Made by a program: the position numbers and the translations under genes. From the NCBI GenBank assembly GCA_029688905.1, contig JARULB010000004.1:310001-374000 (forward strand): a stretch of DNA of 64,000 nucleotides, given 5' to 3'. The notes under the pieces are model-generated. The model worked only from the letters and a program-made list of their open reading frames with translations, searched no databases and was not told the DNA's origin. Source of the stretch: Balneolales bacterium ANBcel1 (GTDB lineage Bacteria; Bacteroidota; Rhodothermia; Balneolales; Natronogracilivirgulaceae). Of this stretch, positions 19,051 to 27,669 are shown piece after piece. The stretch's first letter is position 1, and every line of letters starts with the position of its first letter.

Positions 19051-19305
19051 ATGAACGAATCGCTGCATCCCGAAGCTCCGGAAGATTTTGAAAAAGATAT
19101 CAACGAACTGATTGCCAGGCTCAAAACCGCGCTGGGCGAGGGCGACTCCCGGTGGTATTATGACGATCACTCCGAAATCCTTTATATTGAACTGGAGTCC
19201 CTGGCAGGAGCCTCCGATGAAACCATTGAGAAGCAGGCGGGCCCGATTCTCGACTCCTCCGAACTCGATTTCGAAGAAATTATTCTGTTGCCGCTGACGC
19301 GGTAG
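19051..19305 (+). CDS. Small acidic protein of unknown function
   Basis: An 84-residue acidic protein, starting at an ATG at 19051; an upstream in-frame start at 19018 would add 11 residues. It contains a helical segment FEKDINELIARLKTALGEGD, then YYDDHSEILYIELESL, which looks like paired strands, then a helix-strand end. No cysteines or membrane segment are visible. The stop is 6 bp before the next gene, so it is cotranscribed with the beta-lactamase-fold protein. I do not recognise the family. Confidence 0.65.
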   Translation: MNESLHPEAPEDFEKDINELIARLKTALGEGDSRWYYDDHSEILYIELESLAGASDETIEKQAGPILDSSELDFEEIILLPLTR

Positions 19306-19311
19306 AATGGC

Positions 19312-20574
19312 ATGCGCTTACTTCGCTTTTTCCTGATTTTTATCGGCACGGCCCTTCTGGTGGTGGGATCCATCTTCTGGCTCAATCGCGATACGTTTGT
19401 AACCGTATTTCAAAACCGGGCCGCCATTCTGGAAGGCAGCGAGTGGGTGGAAAAGACCTATTCCCTGGCCGGACTGATCGAGTACATGGCCGAACAGCCG
19501 CAACACGCCGCCTTTGCTTCCATCCCATCGCAGCCCGGAGACGACGGCATCGCGCCGGCAGCCGGCACAGACAATACCGGTGTCCGTTACAACGATGCTG
19601 GTAACGGCGGAGACGGCCGGTTCGAAATCCGCTACCAATCCGGCCGCATTCTTCCCGCCGCCGGCCTTTCCAGGCTGATGCTGGTGATTACCTATGCCGA
19701 ACGTGTCGGCTCCGGCGAACTGGACCCGGACGCGCCGGTTGATATCCGCAGAATCACTCCCTTCTATTTTCCGGAAGCTGACCGGCGCCACCTCCGCAAC
19801 CTTGAAAACCGGTTCGGGGAAAACGGGGAACCGCCGGTACTGAAGGAGCTGGTACGCTATATGGCCCAATCCAACGACCCCGCGGTGGCGGATTACCTGT
19901 TTTTCCGGCTTGGGCCCGACCGGGTGGCGGAAACAACGTACCGGATCAGCGGCGGACGCATCGAGCCGCCGGTGCCGCAATACGGTATCCGGACTATGGC
20001 TCAGCAGTTCCATCCGGATACCACGACCCTGTCCCGGCACCTTGACCGGCTTCTGGAATCCGACCGCGAGTGGTTTCTCACAGAAGCGGTTGAAACGGCC
20101 CGTCGGCAATGGGAGGAGCCGAAACCCGTCGAAGAGACATCCATCCGTTTCTTCCAGGATCAGCGCAGCTTGCACAACCTGTTTCCCGGAATTGAGCCGG
20201 ACACGTTCGGGAGCATGCTGGTGGATATCTGGAACGGAACTCTGACCGGCCCGGAAACCGACGCTGAAATCCGCAGCCTGATCCGGAGAACCGCGGACGA
20301 CCGGCTGCTGGAGCCGCACATCTCGGACTATGCCGCGCATTTCGATGAGCGCATGGGAAATATGAGCGGATGGACCGTAGCAACGGCACAGAAAACGGGG
20401 AAGATCCGGGCACAGGTGATCATTTTGCATGATCTGCCCGCCGGACTCTGGTTTCACATGAACAGTAATTTCATGATCCGGGATTTTCATCACAGAATGT
20501 TGTATGATCCAACCATACGCAGCCGCTCGTTTGAGTTGCTGCACCATGGCGGGCAGGCCCGGAACCTGCCCTGA
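19312..20574 (+). CDS. Membrane-anchored class A beta-lactamase-fold protein, degenerate active site
   Basis: This 420-residue protein has an N-terminal membrane or signal segment (residues 4-23) and then a region resembling class A beta-lactamases/serine hydrolases. The strand before the first helix reads LPAAGLSRLMLVITYAERVG, so the expected SxxK at 118-121 is G-L-S-R; the SDN-loop position reads SND (187-189) in MAQSNDPAVADYLFFRLG; the KTG triad is intact at 361-363 in TAQKTGKIRAQVIIL. The fold assignment is inferred from this order of motifs. If correct, the nucleophile and base are missing and the protein is more likely a binding or regulatory pseudoenzyme. It sits 6 bp after the small acidic-protein gene. 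Confidence 0.65.
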   Translation: MRLLRFFLIFIGTALLVVGSIFWLNRDTFVTVFQNRAAILEGSEWVEKTYSLAGLIEYMAEQPQHAAFASIPSQPGDDGIAPAAGTDNTGVRYNDAGNGGDGRFEIRYQSGRILPAAGLSRLMLVITYAERVGSGELDPDAPVDIRRITPFYFPEADRRHLRNLENRFGENGEPPVLKELVRYMAQSNDPAVADYLFFRLGPDRVAETTYRISGGRIEPPVPQYGIRTMAQQFHPDTTTLSRHLDRLLESDREWFLTEAVETARRQWEEPKPVEETSIRFFQDQRSLHNLFPGIEPDTFGSMLVDIWNGTLTGPETDAEIRSLIRRTADDRLLEPHISDYAAHFDERMGNMSGWTVATAQKTGKIRAQVIILHDLPAGLWFHMNSNFMIRDFHHRMLYDPTIRSRSFELLHHGGQARNLP

Positions 20575-20615
20575 TTCCACAACGGCGGGGAGGGGGATTC
20601 CTGCCATCAGCAAGT

Positions 20616-20641
20616 ACCGTAGAGGCAAACCACGGTTTTTT
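20616..20641 (+). terminator. Weak candidate terminator
   Basis: ACCGT (20616-20620) pairs with ACGGT (20632-20636) and is followed by six T residues (20636-20641), between the beta-lactamase-fold gene and the kinase-like gene. The stem is only five pairs. Confidence 0.25.
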
Positions 20642-20675
20642 GATCCCGTGACAACCATTAAACCCAACGAGTGCA

Positions 20676-21380
20676 ATGTATTCTCATCTTATTCAAAAAA
20701 TCGACCGGGATATCGGAGCTCAACTCAAGTCATTGGGCATAGGGGAAAAGCGATCGCAAAAATACCAGTTTCCGTGCATAACCATTTCCAGGCAATTCGG
20801 GTGCGAAGGTGTTCCGGTCGCGCTCAAGCTGATCAAAAAACTGAGCACCGAAGAGTACCCCTGGGTTCTGTTCCACAGGGAGTTGATCACCGAATTGTCG
20901 GAATCCGACCTTTTCCACAAGGATTTTACCGAGAACATCCTTCACGAGCAGCGCGGAAAAATCCAGCAGTACATCGATCATTTGCTGGTAAGCAAACCCA
21001 CCGATGCGCAGTTGTACAAGAAAATGGCCGAAACCCTCAGGGTTCTCGGATTGCGTGGCCGGTCGGTGATCCTGGGTGCGGGTGCCGCCCTGCTCACATC
21101 CGACATCAAGCACGCCCTCCATGTACGGCTCCAGGCGCCTATCGATTTCCGGGTACAGAATGTGATTCAGGTTCTGGGCGTTACCGAGCAACAGGCACGG
21201 GAGGAAATCGCATTTCGTGACAACCGCCGGCTGGAGTTTATATACGAGTTCACCCACAAGGATGTGCGCGACCCGGCACACTACCACCTGGTGATTGACA
21301 ATGAAAAATTCAAAGCCGGTGAAATTGCGGAATTGATTTACCAATCACTGGTGTTGAAGAAGATGCTTCCCCGTTTGTAA
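20676..21380 (+). CDS. Cytidylate kinase-like family protein
   Basis: This 234-residue protein resembles the Cytidylate_kin2 family. The nucleotide loop reads CITISRQFGCEGVPVALKL (about residues 30-48) in place of a classical Walker A, as usual for that family. RGRSVILGAGAALLTSD and HALHVRLQAPIDFRVQNV match later conserved blocks, with a lid/arginine region FRDNRRLEFI. A nucleoside monophosphate kinase activity is likely, but the substrate has not been established for this family. It follows a weak terminator and precedes a small membrane-protein gene by 30 bp. Confidence 0.82.
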   Translation: MYSHLIQKIDRDIGAQLKSLGIGEKRSQKYQFPCITISRQFGCEGVPVALKLIKKLSTEEYPWVLFHRELITELSESDLFHKDFTENILHEQRGKIQQYIDHLLVSKPTDAQLYKKMAETLRVLGLRGRSVILGAGAALLTSDIKHALHVRLQAPIDFRVQNVIQVLGVTEQQAREEIAFRDNRRLEFIYEFTHKDVRDPAHYHLVIDNEKFKAGEIAELIYQSLVLKKMLPRL

Positions 21381-21410
21381 CCTCCGCATCATTCATTGAA
21401 AATTGTACGC

Positions 21411-21902
21411 ATGTATAAAATGACATACCTGTGGTTTCTGGTCTGGCTGCTCCCGCTCTACCTGGCGGGCATGGCCGTTCACATGGGGGCGATCTATTAC
21501 GGGCTGAACACGACATACGAGAACGGGGAGAGCCATCTGGCGGATGTGATCCATTTTGAGATCAAGCAGATTGCCGCGCAAACCAACGGCAGTATAACGG
21601 TGCGGTTCACCACCGGCGACGGAGAGGAAATCACCCGAAAACTCTCGCAGCCCATTCAGAACGCCGCGCAGCTGCAGGCATCCGAGCTTATGCCCATCCG
21701 CTATCACAAAAGCAGCTATCAGCCGATTGTGCTGGTGCCCATCTATGAGTTCCACAAGAAAATGGTGCTGGTGAATCTGGCGGTACTTCTGTTATCCGTC
21801 ATCATAACGCTCTTTGTGGCGTGGACCGCCCATCGGTTTGCCCGACGCAAGCTGGCCGGCGGAAACTGGCAGGAACAGCGGATCGAAATCATTGACAGCT
21901 GA
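21411..21902 (+). CDS. Two-helix membrane protein of unknown function
   Basis: This protein of about 163 residues has a transmembrane segment near the N-terminus (YLWFLVWLLPLYLAGMAVHM) and another near the C-terminus (LVNLAVLLLSVIITLFVAWT), with about 90 residues of beta-rich sequence between them that probably face the periplasm. A basic tail FARRKLAGG follows the second helix. The ATG at 21411 is preferred over the TTG at 21396. Its stop overlaps the next start by one base (TGATG), which suggests translational coupling with the methylase. The family is not recognised. Confidence 0.7.
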   Translation: MYKMTYLWFLVWLLPLYLAGMAVHMGAIYYGLNTTYENGESHLADVIHFEIKQIAAQTNGSITVRFTTGDGEEITRKLSQPIQNAAQLQASELMPIRYHKSSYQPIVLVPIYEFHKKMVLVNLAVLLLSVIITLFVAWTAHRFARRKLAGGNWQEQRIEIIDS

Positions 21903-22744
21903 TGACGACATCGCAACCGCAAGCACCGGAAGCCCCGGCCCGGGGCCATCTCTATCTTATCCCGACCCCGCTTGGCCGGCAGCCCGACAACCGGGTACTT
22001 CCGGAACAGGTGATAGAGACGGTTCACAGCCTGGATACGTTTTTTGTTGAGAGAATCCGCCAGGCCAATTCGTTTCTTCGGTGGATCAGGCATCCCGTGC
22101 CCGATTTCCGATGCCGGTTCTACGAACTCAACAAACACACGCCCGGCGAGGACCTGATTGAGATGCTTTCGCTGCTGAAACAGGGGGCCCGTGCCGGGAT
22201 TATCTCGGAGGCGGGGTGTCCCTCGGTGGCCGATCCCGGTGCCGAGCTGGTCAGGCTCGCGCATCAGTCAGGTATCCCGGTAACACCGCTTGTGGGACCG
22301 TCCTCCATACTCCTGGCGGTGATGGGTTCCGGGTTGAACGGCCAGGCATTCACCTTCCACGGATATCTGCCCCGGCCGGGCGCGGAACGCACGGAAGCGA
22401 TCCGCAGGCTGCAGAATGAATCCGACCGGACCCGCGCCACCCAGGTTTTCATGGAGACTCCGTATCGCAACAATGATCTGCTGCAGGAGTTGCTCCGGGA
22501 GCTTCGGGACGACACGCTGCTTTGCACGGCATCGAACCTGACCCTCGACGGAGAGCAGATCATTACCAAAAGTGTGGCGGAATGGCGGAAGACGGAAATT
22601 GACCTGGATCACTCCCCGTCCATCTTTCTGCTGCTTTCGGAGACACCGCGCGACGGCAGAGGCTCCAGTAAAGGGAAACGGCAAGGGAGAAACGGACCGG
22701 GCAAAAAAAAACCCGCACGCGAAAAGCGGCGGGTTCGAAAATAG
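21902..22744 (+). CDS. RsmI-like SAM-dependent tetrapyrrole-methylase-fold protein
   Basis: This 280-residue protein has the tetrapyrrole methylase fold of RsmI, the 16S rRNA C1402 2'-O-methyltransferase: LYLIPTPLGRQPDNRVLP, the ISEAGCPSVADPGAELV loop and GIPVTPLVGPSSILLAVMGSGLNG. It departs from classical RsmI in the first motif (PTPLG rather than PTPIGN) and in the ETPYRNN block, and Bacteroidota often carry such a second paralogue, so the rRNA target is unproven. The C-terminus is very basic (about 30 residues rich in Lys/Arg/Gly), suited to RNA binding. The basic tail codons also hold an antisense terminator (22703-22735). Confidence 0.82.
   Translation: MTTSQPQAPEAPARGHLYLIPTPLGRQPDNRVLPEQVIETVHSLDTFFVERIRQANSFLRWIRHPVPDFRCRFYELNKHTPGEDLIEMLSLLKQGARAGIISEAGCPSVADPGAELVRLAHQSGIPVTPLVGPSSILLAVMGSGLNGQAFTFHGYLPRPGAERTEAIRRLQNESDRTRATQVFMETPYRNNDLLQELLRELRDDTLLCTASNLTLDGEQIITKSVAEWRKTEIDLDHSPSIFLLLSETPRDGRGSSKGKRQGRNGPGKKKPAREKRRVRK
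22703..22735 (-). terminator. Intrinsic terminator of the ankyrin gene, inside an opposing coding sequence
   Basis: On the minus strand AACCCGC (22735-22729) and CGC pair with GCG and GCGGGTT (22726-22710, one bulged base, loop TTTTC), followed by nine T (22711-22703). It lies 78-110 bp after the ankyrin gene stop and within the last 14 codons of the RsmI-like gene. Confidence 0.75.
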
Positions 22745-22812
22745 TAGTGAGTAATTGGCAAGAAAGCCTGATGAAGCGTCATTCATTCCCACATACTGGG
22801 AAAAGCTGTGTA

Positions 22813-23205
22813 TCAGGCGGTTTTTCCGGTACTGAGTGCCTCTTCCAGGATGGCGATGACATCTTTATCCTGGTTTGATTTGGCATGATCCATGGCTGTC
22901 CAGCCTCTGTCGTCGGTAAAAGTGGCATCCGCGCCATTCTGTAGCAGTAAAGAAAGGATTTCGCTGTGACTCCTGACAGCGGCCCAGTAAACAGGTGTGG
23001 TTCCGCGATTGTCTCTCAGATTGACATCAGCGCCCTGATCGACTAGAAATTCGACAATGTCCTTGCGGCCATGCTTGGAAGCTTTCAGCAGTAGCGACCT
23101 GTTGTGTTCGTCCACGGTGTTGACATCGGCACCGTCCTGAACACCACTGCTGATCAATGCCAAATCGCCGCTTTCGGCGGCGTCAAGAAGCTCATTTTCC
23201 TTCAT
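22813..23205 (-). CDS. Ankyrin repeat protein
   Basis: This protein of about 130 residues consists almost entirely of ankyrin repeats: AAESGDLALISSGVQDGADVN, SLLLKASKHGRKDIVEFLVD, TTPVYWAAVRSHSEILSLLL with QNGADATFTD, and a final WTAMDHAKSNQDKDVIAILEE half-repeat. No signal peptide is visible, so it is probably a cytosolic protein-binding module. The ATG at 23205 is preferred to a GTG two codons upstream. A strong terminator follows in the opposing gene. Confidence 0.85.
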   Translation of the reverse strand: MKENELLDAAESGDLALISSGVQDGADVNTVDEHNRSLLLKASKHGRKDIVEFLVDQGADVNLRDNRGTTPVYWAAVRSHSEILSLLLQNGADATFTDDRGWTAMDHAKSNQDKDVIAILEEALSTGKTA

Positions 23206-23510
23206 AAGCACCCTCTATTTTTTTGAGTTTGGTTTAGGTGGTATAATTTATTGTAATAGATTTCGATCCCGTTTGCAACAGCAACTTTTCGGGCGCTGTC
23301 TTTTTCCGGCAATAAATCGCACGGGGGCCCGTAATCGTACAAGAAAGCGCTTTTCTTCTTTCTTTAGTTGATAAAAACAGTCAACGTACCGACTCTATTG
23401 TACAGAGCTGAAATGTTTTACAAAATCACTACAGTTTTTACCAAAAACCTTGCAGGTGACAAAGACTTTTCATTGTTTTCAGAGTGATAGATTTAGTATC
23501 CTGTATCTGC
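23206..23510. other. AT-rich divergent intergenic region
   Basis: About 305 bp between the divergent ankyrin and rlmN genes. It is AT-rich and contains a small stem GTTTTT/AAAAAC (23434-23448). TAGATTTA near 23488 resembles a -7 box but lacks a matching -33 element. I see no gene in it. Confidence 0.4.
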
Positions 23511-24635
23511 ATGAATAACAAGCATCATCTCCTCCAAAAACTTCCTGTTAACCTGAAACATCTTGCGTTAAAAGACTGGGAAGAATTGTGCGAAGCCCTG
23601 GGGATCGCACCCGCTTCCCGAAAGCAGGTTTTTGAAGCGGTCTATCATCACAATATCGGATCGCCCGAGGAGATCACTTCCATCAGCGGGCAGGAACGTG
23701 ACGCATTGCGGCATGCCGTAATTATCCCCCCTTCCGTTCGAGAGAGCCTGGTACCCAGCAGTGACGGCTCCTGGAAACTGACACTCCGACTGCACGACGG
23801 AGGTCTGGCAGAAACGGTTATCATTCCCGAATGGGAGGATGGGAAACTTCGCAAGTGTTCGGCGAGCATCTCTTCCCAGATCGGCTGTTTCTTCGGCTGC
23901 TCCTTCTGCGCCACCGGAAAAATGGGCTTTCACCGCAATCTTTCAACAGGCGAGCTCATCGACCAGGTGCGGGAAGCCGAACTTGCGGTACGCGAACAGC
24001 TTAACAGTGAAATTACCCATTTATATTTTATGGGGATGGGTGAGCCGATGCACAACTACCGGGCAGTCTCCGATGCGCTTTCCATTATGCGGAATCCGTC
24101 CGCTCCGGGGCCCGTCCCCGATCGCATAACCGTCTCCACGGTCGGCCTGTACCGCCAGATCAGGATGCTGGCCGACGACCATCCGCAGGTGAGGCTCGCC
24201 GTATCCATCCATTCGGCCGATCAGCAGACCCGCAGGGAGATTATGCCGGTGAGCGCCCGCCTTGGATTGCCGGAAATTCGCGACGCGCTTATCTATCACA
24301 ATCGCCGTACCGGTCACCCGGCCACCATCCAGTACCTGCTGATGGGTGGAGTTAACGACCGGCCGGAAGATGCCGATAACCTGATTTCATACCTGGATGG
24401 CCTTGGCGTGCGCATCACTCTGATCATGTACAATGATGTTCCCGAAGCTCCGGGCAACCGAACCGAAATCGACCGGATGCAGCGGTTCCGTGGTATTCTG
24501 AATGATGCCGGTCTGGATACCGATGTCCGGTGGTGTTACGGTGAAGACATCGACGCGGGATGCGGACAGTTGAAGATACCCGTCAACAGGGAACGGGTAT
24601 CTGTATCCATGCGCCATCCGGCCGCTGAATCCTGA
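23511..24635 (+). CDS. rlmN: 23S rRNA (adenine-C2)-methyltransferase RlmN
   Basis: This protein of about 374 residues is a radical SAM methylase for A2503 of 23S rRNA and A37 of certain tRNAs. Numbered from the GTG at 23484, the cluster cysteines are Cys135, Cys139 and Cys142 in GCFFGCSFCATG, and the methylated acceptor cysteine is Cys360 in GEDIDAGCGQLKI. The FMGMGEPMHNY and RITVSTVGL motifs are also present. The ATG at 23511 is preferred. Downstream korA starts 60 bp later, without an obvious terminator. Confidence 0.95.
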   Translation: MNNKHHLLQKLPVNLKHLALKDWEELCEALGIAPASRKQVFEAVYHHNIGSPEEITSISGQERDALRHAVIIPPSVRESLVPSSDGSWKLTLRLHDGGLAETVIIPEWEDGKLRKCSASISSQIGCFFGCSFCATGKMGFHRNLSTGELIDQVREAELAVREQLNSEITHLYFMGMGEPMHNYRAVSDALSIMRNPSAPGPVPDRITVSTVGLYRQIRMLADDHPQVRLAVSIHSADQQTRREIMPVSARLGLPEIRDALIYHNRRTGHPATIQYLLMGGVNDRPEDADNLISYLDGLGVRITLIMYNDVPEAPGNRTEIDRMQRFRGILNDAGLDTDVRWCYGEDIDAGCGQLKIPVNRERVSVSMRHPAAES

Positions 24636-24695
24636 GACGTACATTGCCCGTTTCATTCTGACAAACCGACAAACATCCATAGCACTCGTTCTGAT

Positions 24696-26555
24696 ATGAG
24701 TATCCAGCAAAAAATAAAAAAGGAAGTCACCATCCGGTTTGCCGGCGACTCCGGTGACGGGATACAGCTTACCGGTTCCCAGTTCAGCAACACCACGGCG
24801 CTGTCGGGAAATGACCTCAGCACCTTCCCGGATTACCCTGCGGAAATCCGGGCTCCGGCCGGTACGGTGCACGGGGTATCCGGCTTCCAGATCCACTTCG
24901 GCAGCAAACCCATCCACACCCCCGGAGATGTATGTGATGTGCTTGTTGTGATGAATGCCGCCGCCCTGAAAGCCAACCTGAAATTTCTCAAACCGGGAGG
25001 AATTATTGTTGCAAATACCGACGGATTCGGGAAAAGGGATCTGTCTCTGGCCCGCTATGGACCCGAAGACACCCCGATTGAAGACGCACGGCTTTCGGGA
25101 TACAGCGTCATTGAAATCGATGTAACAAAAATGACACGGGAGAGCCTGAAAGACACCGGGCTTTCCACCAAGGAGATGGACCGCAGCAAGAACATGTTCG
25201 TGCTTGGGGTTCTCTACTGGCTGTACAGCCGGCCCCTGGAGTCCACGGTCAACTTCCTCAAAAAGAAATTCGCCAGGAAACCCGTAATAGCCGAAGCCAA
25301 CATCAAGGCGCTGAACGATGGCTTTACTTTCGCCATCGCCACGGAAATTTTCAGTGAACGGTACAGCGTGGACGCGGCTCCGATCGAGCCGGGCACCTAC
25401 CGCAACATCACCGGCAACGACGCGATAGTACTGGGCCTGGCCGCGGTAGCAAAAAAATCGGAACTGCCTGTCTTTCTGGGCTCATACCCGATCACTCCGG
25501 CATCGGAAATCCTGCACGGCCTTGCCCGCCTGAAGCAGTATGGGGTGACCACCTTCCAGGCCGAGGATGAGATCGCGGCGATCACTTCGTCGATCGGCGC
25601 ATCGTTTGGCGGAAGCCTTGGCGTGACAAGCAGCTCGGGACCGGGTGTCGCCCTCAAGACCGAAGCGATCGCCCTGGCCACCATGCTGGAGCTTCCACTG
25701 GTGATAATCAATGTGCAGCGGGCAGGGCTGTCCACCGGCCTGCCGACCAAAACCGAGCAGTCGGATCTTCTGCAGGCCTTTTACGGAAGAGCGGGTGAAT
25801 GTCCCGTGGCCATTCTGGCGGCGTCTTCGCCGGCCGAGTGTTTCGAAGTAACCTATGAGGCGTGCCGGATCGCCGTGGAACACATGATCCCGGTAATGCT
25901 CCTCTCCGACGGGTACATTGCCAACGGCGCGGAACCGTGGCGGCTGCCGTCCGCAAAGGAGCTGAAGCCCGTGAAAGCAGGTTTTGCCAAAGCCCGTGAT
26001 AACGGCAAGGAGGAAAAGCCCTTCCTGCCCTACTCACGTGACGAAAACCTGGCTCGTCCATGGGCCGTCCCCGGCACCAAAGGACTGGAACACCGTATCG
26101 GCGGCCTGGAAAAGGAGCATGAAACCGGCAATATCTCCTACGATCCGGACAACCACCAGCGAATGACCGAGATCCGCGAGAAGAAGCGCGACCACATAGC
26201 CCGGTTGATCCCCGATCAGCGGATTGAAGACGGCCCGGAGAGCGGTGAGCTCCTGGTAGTGGGATGGGGCTCCACTTACGGAACCATCAAATCGGCGGTT
26301 AACGATGCCATTGAGGAAGGGCACAGCGTTTCCTACACCCATTTGCGATACCTCAGCCCGTTCCCGGGAAACCTCGGGGAGCTTCTGGGCCGTTTCAACA
26401 AGGTGCTGGTTCCCGAGATCAACAGGGGGCAGCTGGTCAAAATTCTGCGCGAAGAGTTCCTCATTCCCGCCGAAGGCTTCAATCGCATCAAGGGCACGCC
26501 CCTGAAAGTTTCCGAGCTGAAGGAAAAGATCATCTCCATGAGCTCCGGCTCGTGA
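24696..26555 (+). CDS. korA: 2-oxoglutarate:ferredoxin oxidoreductase alpha subunit (gamma-alpha fusion)
   Basis: This 619-residue subunit works with KorB to convert 2-oxoglutarate and CoA to succinyl-CoA with ferredoxin reduction, or the reverse. The first ~190 residues are the gamma domain (RFAGDSGDGIQLTGSQFSN), fused to the pyrimidine-binding alpha domain (GSYPITPASEILHGLA, FQAEDEIAAITSSIGASFGG, TSSSGPGVALKTEAI) and a C-terminal transketolase-type domain (VVGWGSTYGTIKSAV). This order is the usual arrangement for Bacteroidota and Actinobacteria. korB follows 42 bp later. Confidence 0.93.
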   Translation: MSIQQKIKKEVTIRFAGDSGDGIQLTGSQFSNTTALSGNDLSTFPDYPAEIRAPAGTVHGVSGFQIHFGSKPIHTPGDVCDVLVVMNAAALKANLKFLKPGGIIVANTDGFGKRDLSLARYGPEDTPIEDARLSGYSVIEIDVTKMTRESLKDTGLSTKEMDRSKNMFVLGVLYWLYSRPLESTVNFLKKKFARKPVIAEANIKALNDGFTFAIATEIFSERYSVDAAPIEPGTYRNITGNDAIVLGLAAVAKKSELPVFLGSYPITPASEILHGLARLKQYGVTTFQAEDEIAAITSSIGASFGGSLGVTSSSGPGVALKTEAIALATMLELPLVIINVQRAGLSTGLPTKTEQSDLLQAFYGRAGECPVAILAASSPAECFEVTYEACRIAVEHMIPVMLLSDGYIANGAEPWRLPSAKELKPVKAGFAKARDNGKEEKPFLPYSRDENLARPWAVPGTKGLEHRIGGLEKEHETGNISYDPDNHQRMTEIREKKRDHIARLIPDQRIEDGPESGELLVVGWGSTYGTIKSAVNDAIEEGHSVSYTHLRYLSPFPGNLGELLGRFNKVLVPEINRGQLVKILREEFLIPAEGFNRIKGTPLKVSELKEKIISMSSGS

Positions 26556-26597
26556 CGGACAACCGAACCAGATCCATCCCAATTCCATATAAGCGTT

Positions 26598-27653
26598 ATG
26601 AGTACCACGAAATCAGTCAACGGCTCGCCACAAAACGGAACCCTGAAGGCAAAGGATTTCGCCTCCGACCAGGATGTGCGATGGTGCCCCGGATGCGGCG
26701 ACTATACCATCCTCAAGCAGGTTCAGACGCTCATGCCGAAACTGGATGTTCCGCCCGAGAATATCGTTTTCATTGCCGGAATCGGTTGCTCCTCGCGATT
26801 CCCGTACTACATGAATACGTATGGTATGCACGGGATCCATGGGCGGGCGCCCGCCATCGCCACCGGACTTAAAGCTTCGAGGCCCGAACTGAGTGTCTGG
26901 GTGGTGACCGGCGACGGTGACGGGTTGTCTATCGGAGGAAATCACCTCATCCACACTCTTCGCAGAAACCTGGACCTCAATATCCTGCTGTTCAACAACG
27001 AGATTTATGGCCTGACCAAGGGGCAGTATTCTCCTACATCCCACAGCGGACAGATTACCAAATCCTCACCTATGGGATCCCTCGACGCCCCCTTCAATCC
27101 GCTGGCTCTCGCTCTCGGAGCCCAGGGCACGTTCATTGCCCGATCAATGGACCGTGACCCGAAACATCTGCAGGCCATGTTGGAACGCACGCATCAGCAC
27201 AAGGGAACCTCTTTCCTTGAAATCTATCAGAACTGTATCGTGTTTAACGACGGGGCGTTCTCGCCGTACACCGATAAAGGTGTCAGAGACAACACGAGCC
27301 TGTACCTGGAAAACGGCAAGCCGCTGCTGTTCGGTAAAAACGACCGTTTCGGAGTACGCCTGGACGGCTGCCGCCCCGAGGTGGTGGACATGGAGGACGG
27401 AAACTGGTCCTCGGACGACCTGTGGATACACGACGAAACTGACCGTAATAAAGCATGGCTACTCTCCTCCATGTTTGACGACAACAACCGGGAGGAAGGC
27501 ATGCCGCGGCCCTTTGGAGTGCTACTGGCCGAAAGAGACCGGCCGACGTACGAACAGTTGCTGCAGGATCAGATCGCGGCCGCCAGAGAGGCCGACAAGG
27601 ATGCCGATCTGGACGATCTGCTGAGCGGAGAAGAGACCTGGATCGTCAAATAG
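26598..27653 (+). CDS. korB: 2-oxoglutarate:ferredoxin oxidoreductase beta subunit
   Basis: This 351-residue thiamine-diphosphate subunit has VRWCPGCGDY with Cys30 and Cys33, Cys64 in GIGCSSRFPYY and Cys213 in YQNCIVFNDG, which together fit the single [4Fe-4S] cluster of the family. The TPP motif GDGDGLSIGGNHLIH (105-119) ends in the NNEIYGLTKGQYSPTS region (133-148). It has no ferredoxin domain, so an external ferredoxin is needed; none is encoded nearby. It is cotranscribed with korA. Confidence 0.93.
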   Translation: MSTTKSVNGSPQNGTLKAKDFASDQDVRWCPGCGDYTILKQVQTLMPKLDVPPENIVFIAGIGCSSRFPYYMNTYGMHGIHGRAPAIATGLKASRPELSVWVVTGDGDGLSIGGNHLIHTLRRNLDLNILLFNNEIYGLTKGQYSPTSHSGQITKSSPMGSLDAPFNPLALALGAQGTFIARSMDRDPKHLQAMLERTHQHKGTSFLEIYQNCIVFNDGAFSPYTDKGVRDNTSLYLENGKPLLFGKNDRFGVRLDGCRPEVVDMEDGNWSSDDLWIHDETDRNKAWLLSSMFDDNNREEGMPRPFGVLLAERDRPTYEQLLQDQIAAAREADKDADLDDLLSGEETWIVK

Positions 27654-27669
27654 CGGCAGGAGATTACCC

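Noticed and set aside
19318-20676. Long minus-strand open frame (452 codons) opposite the beta-lactamase-fold gene
   Set aside because: The sense frame has a signal segment, conserved motifs and short spacing to neighbours, whereas the antisense product has none of these.
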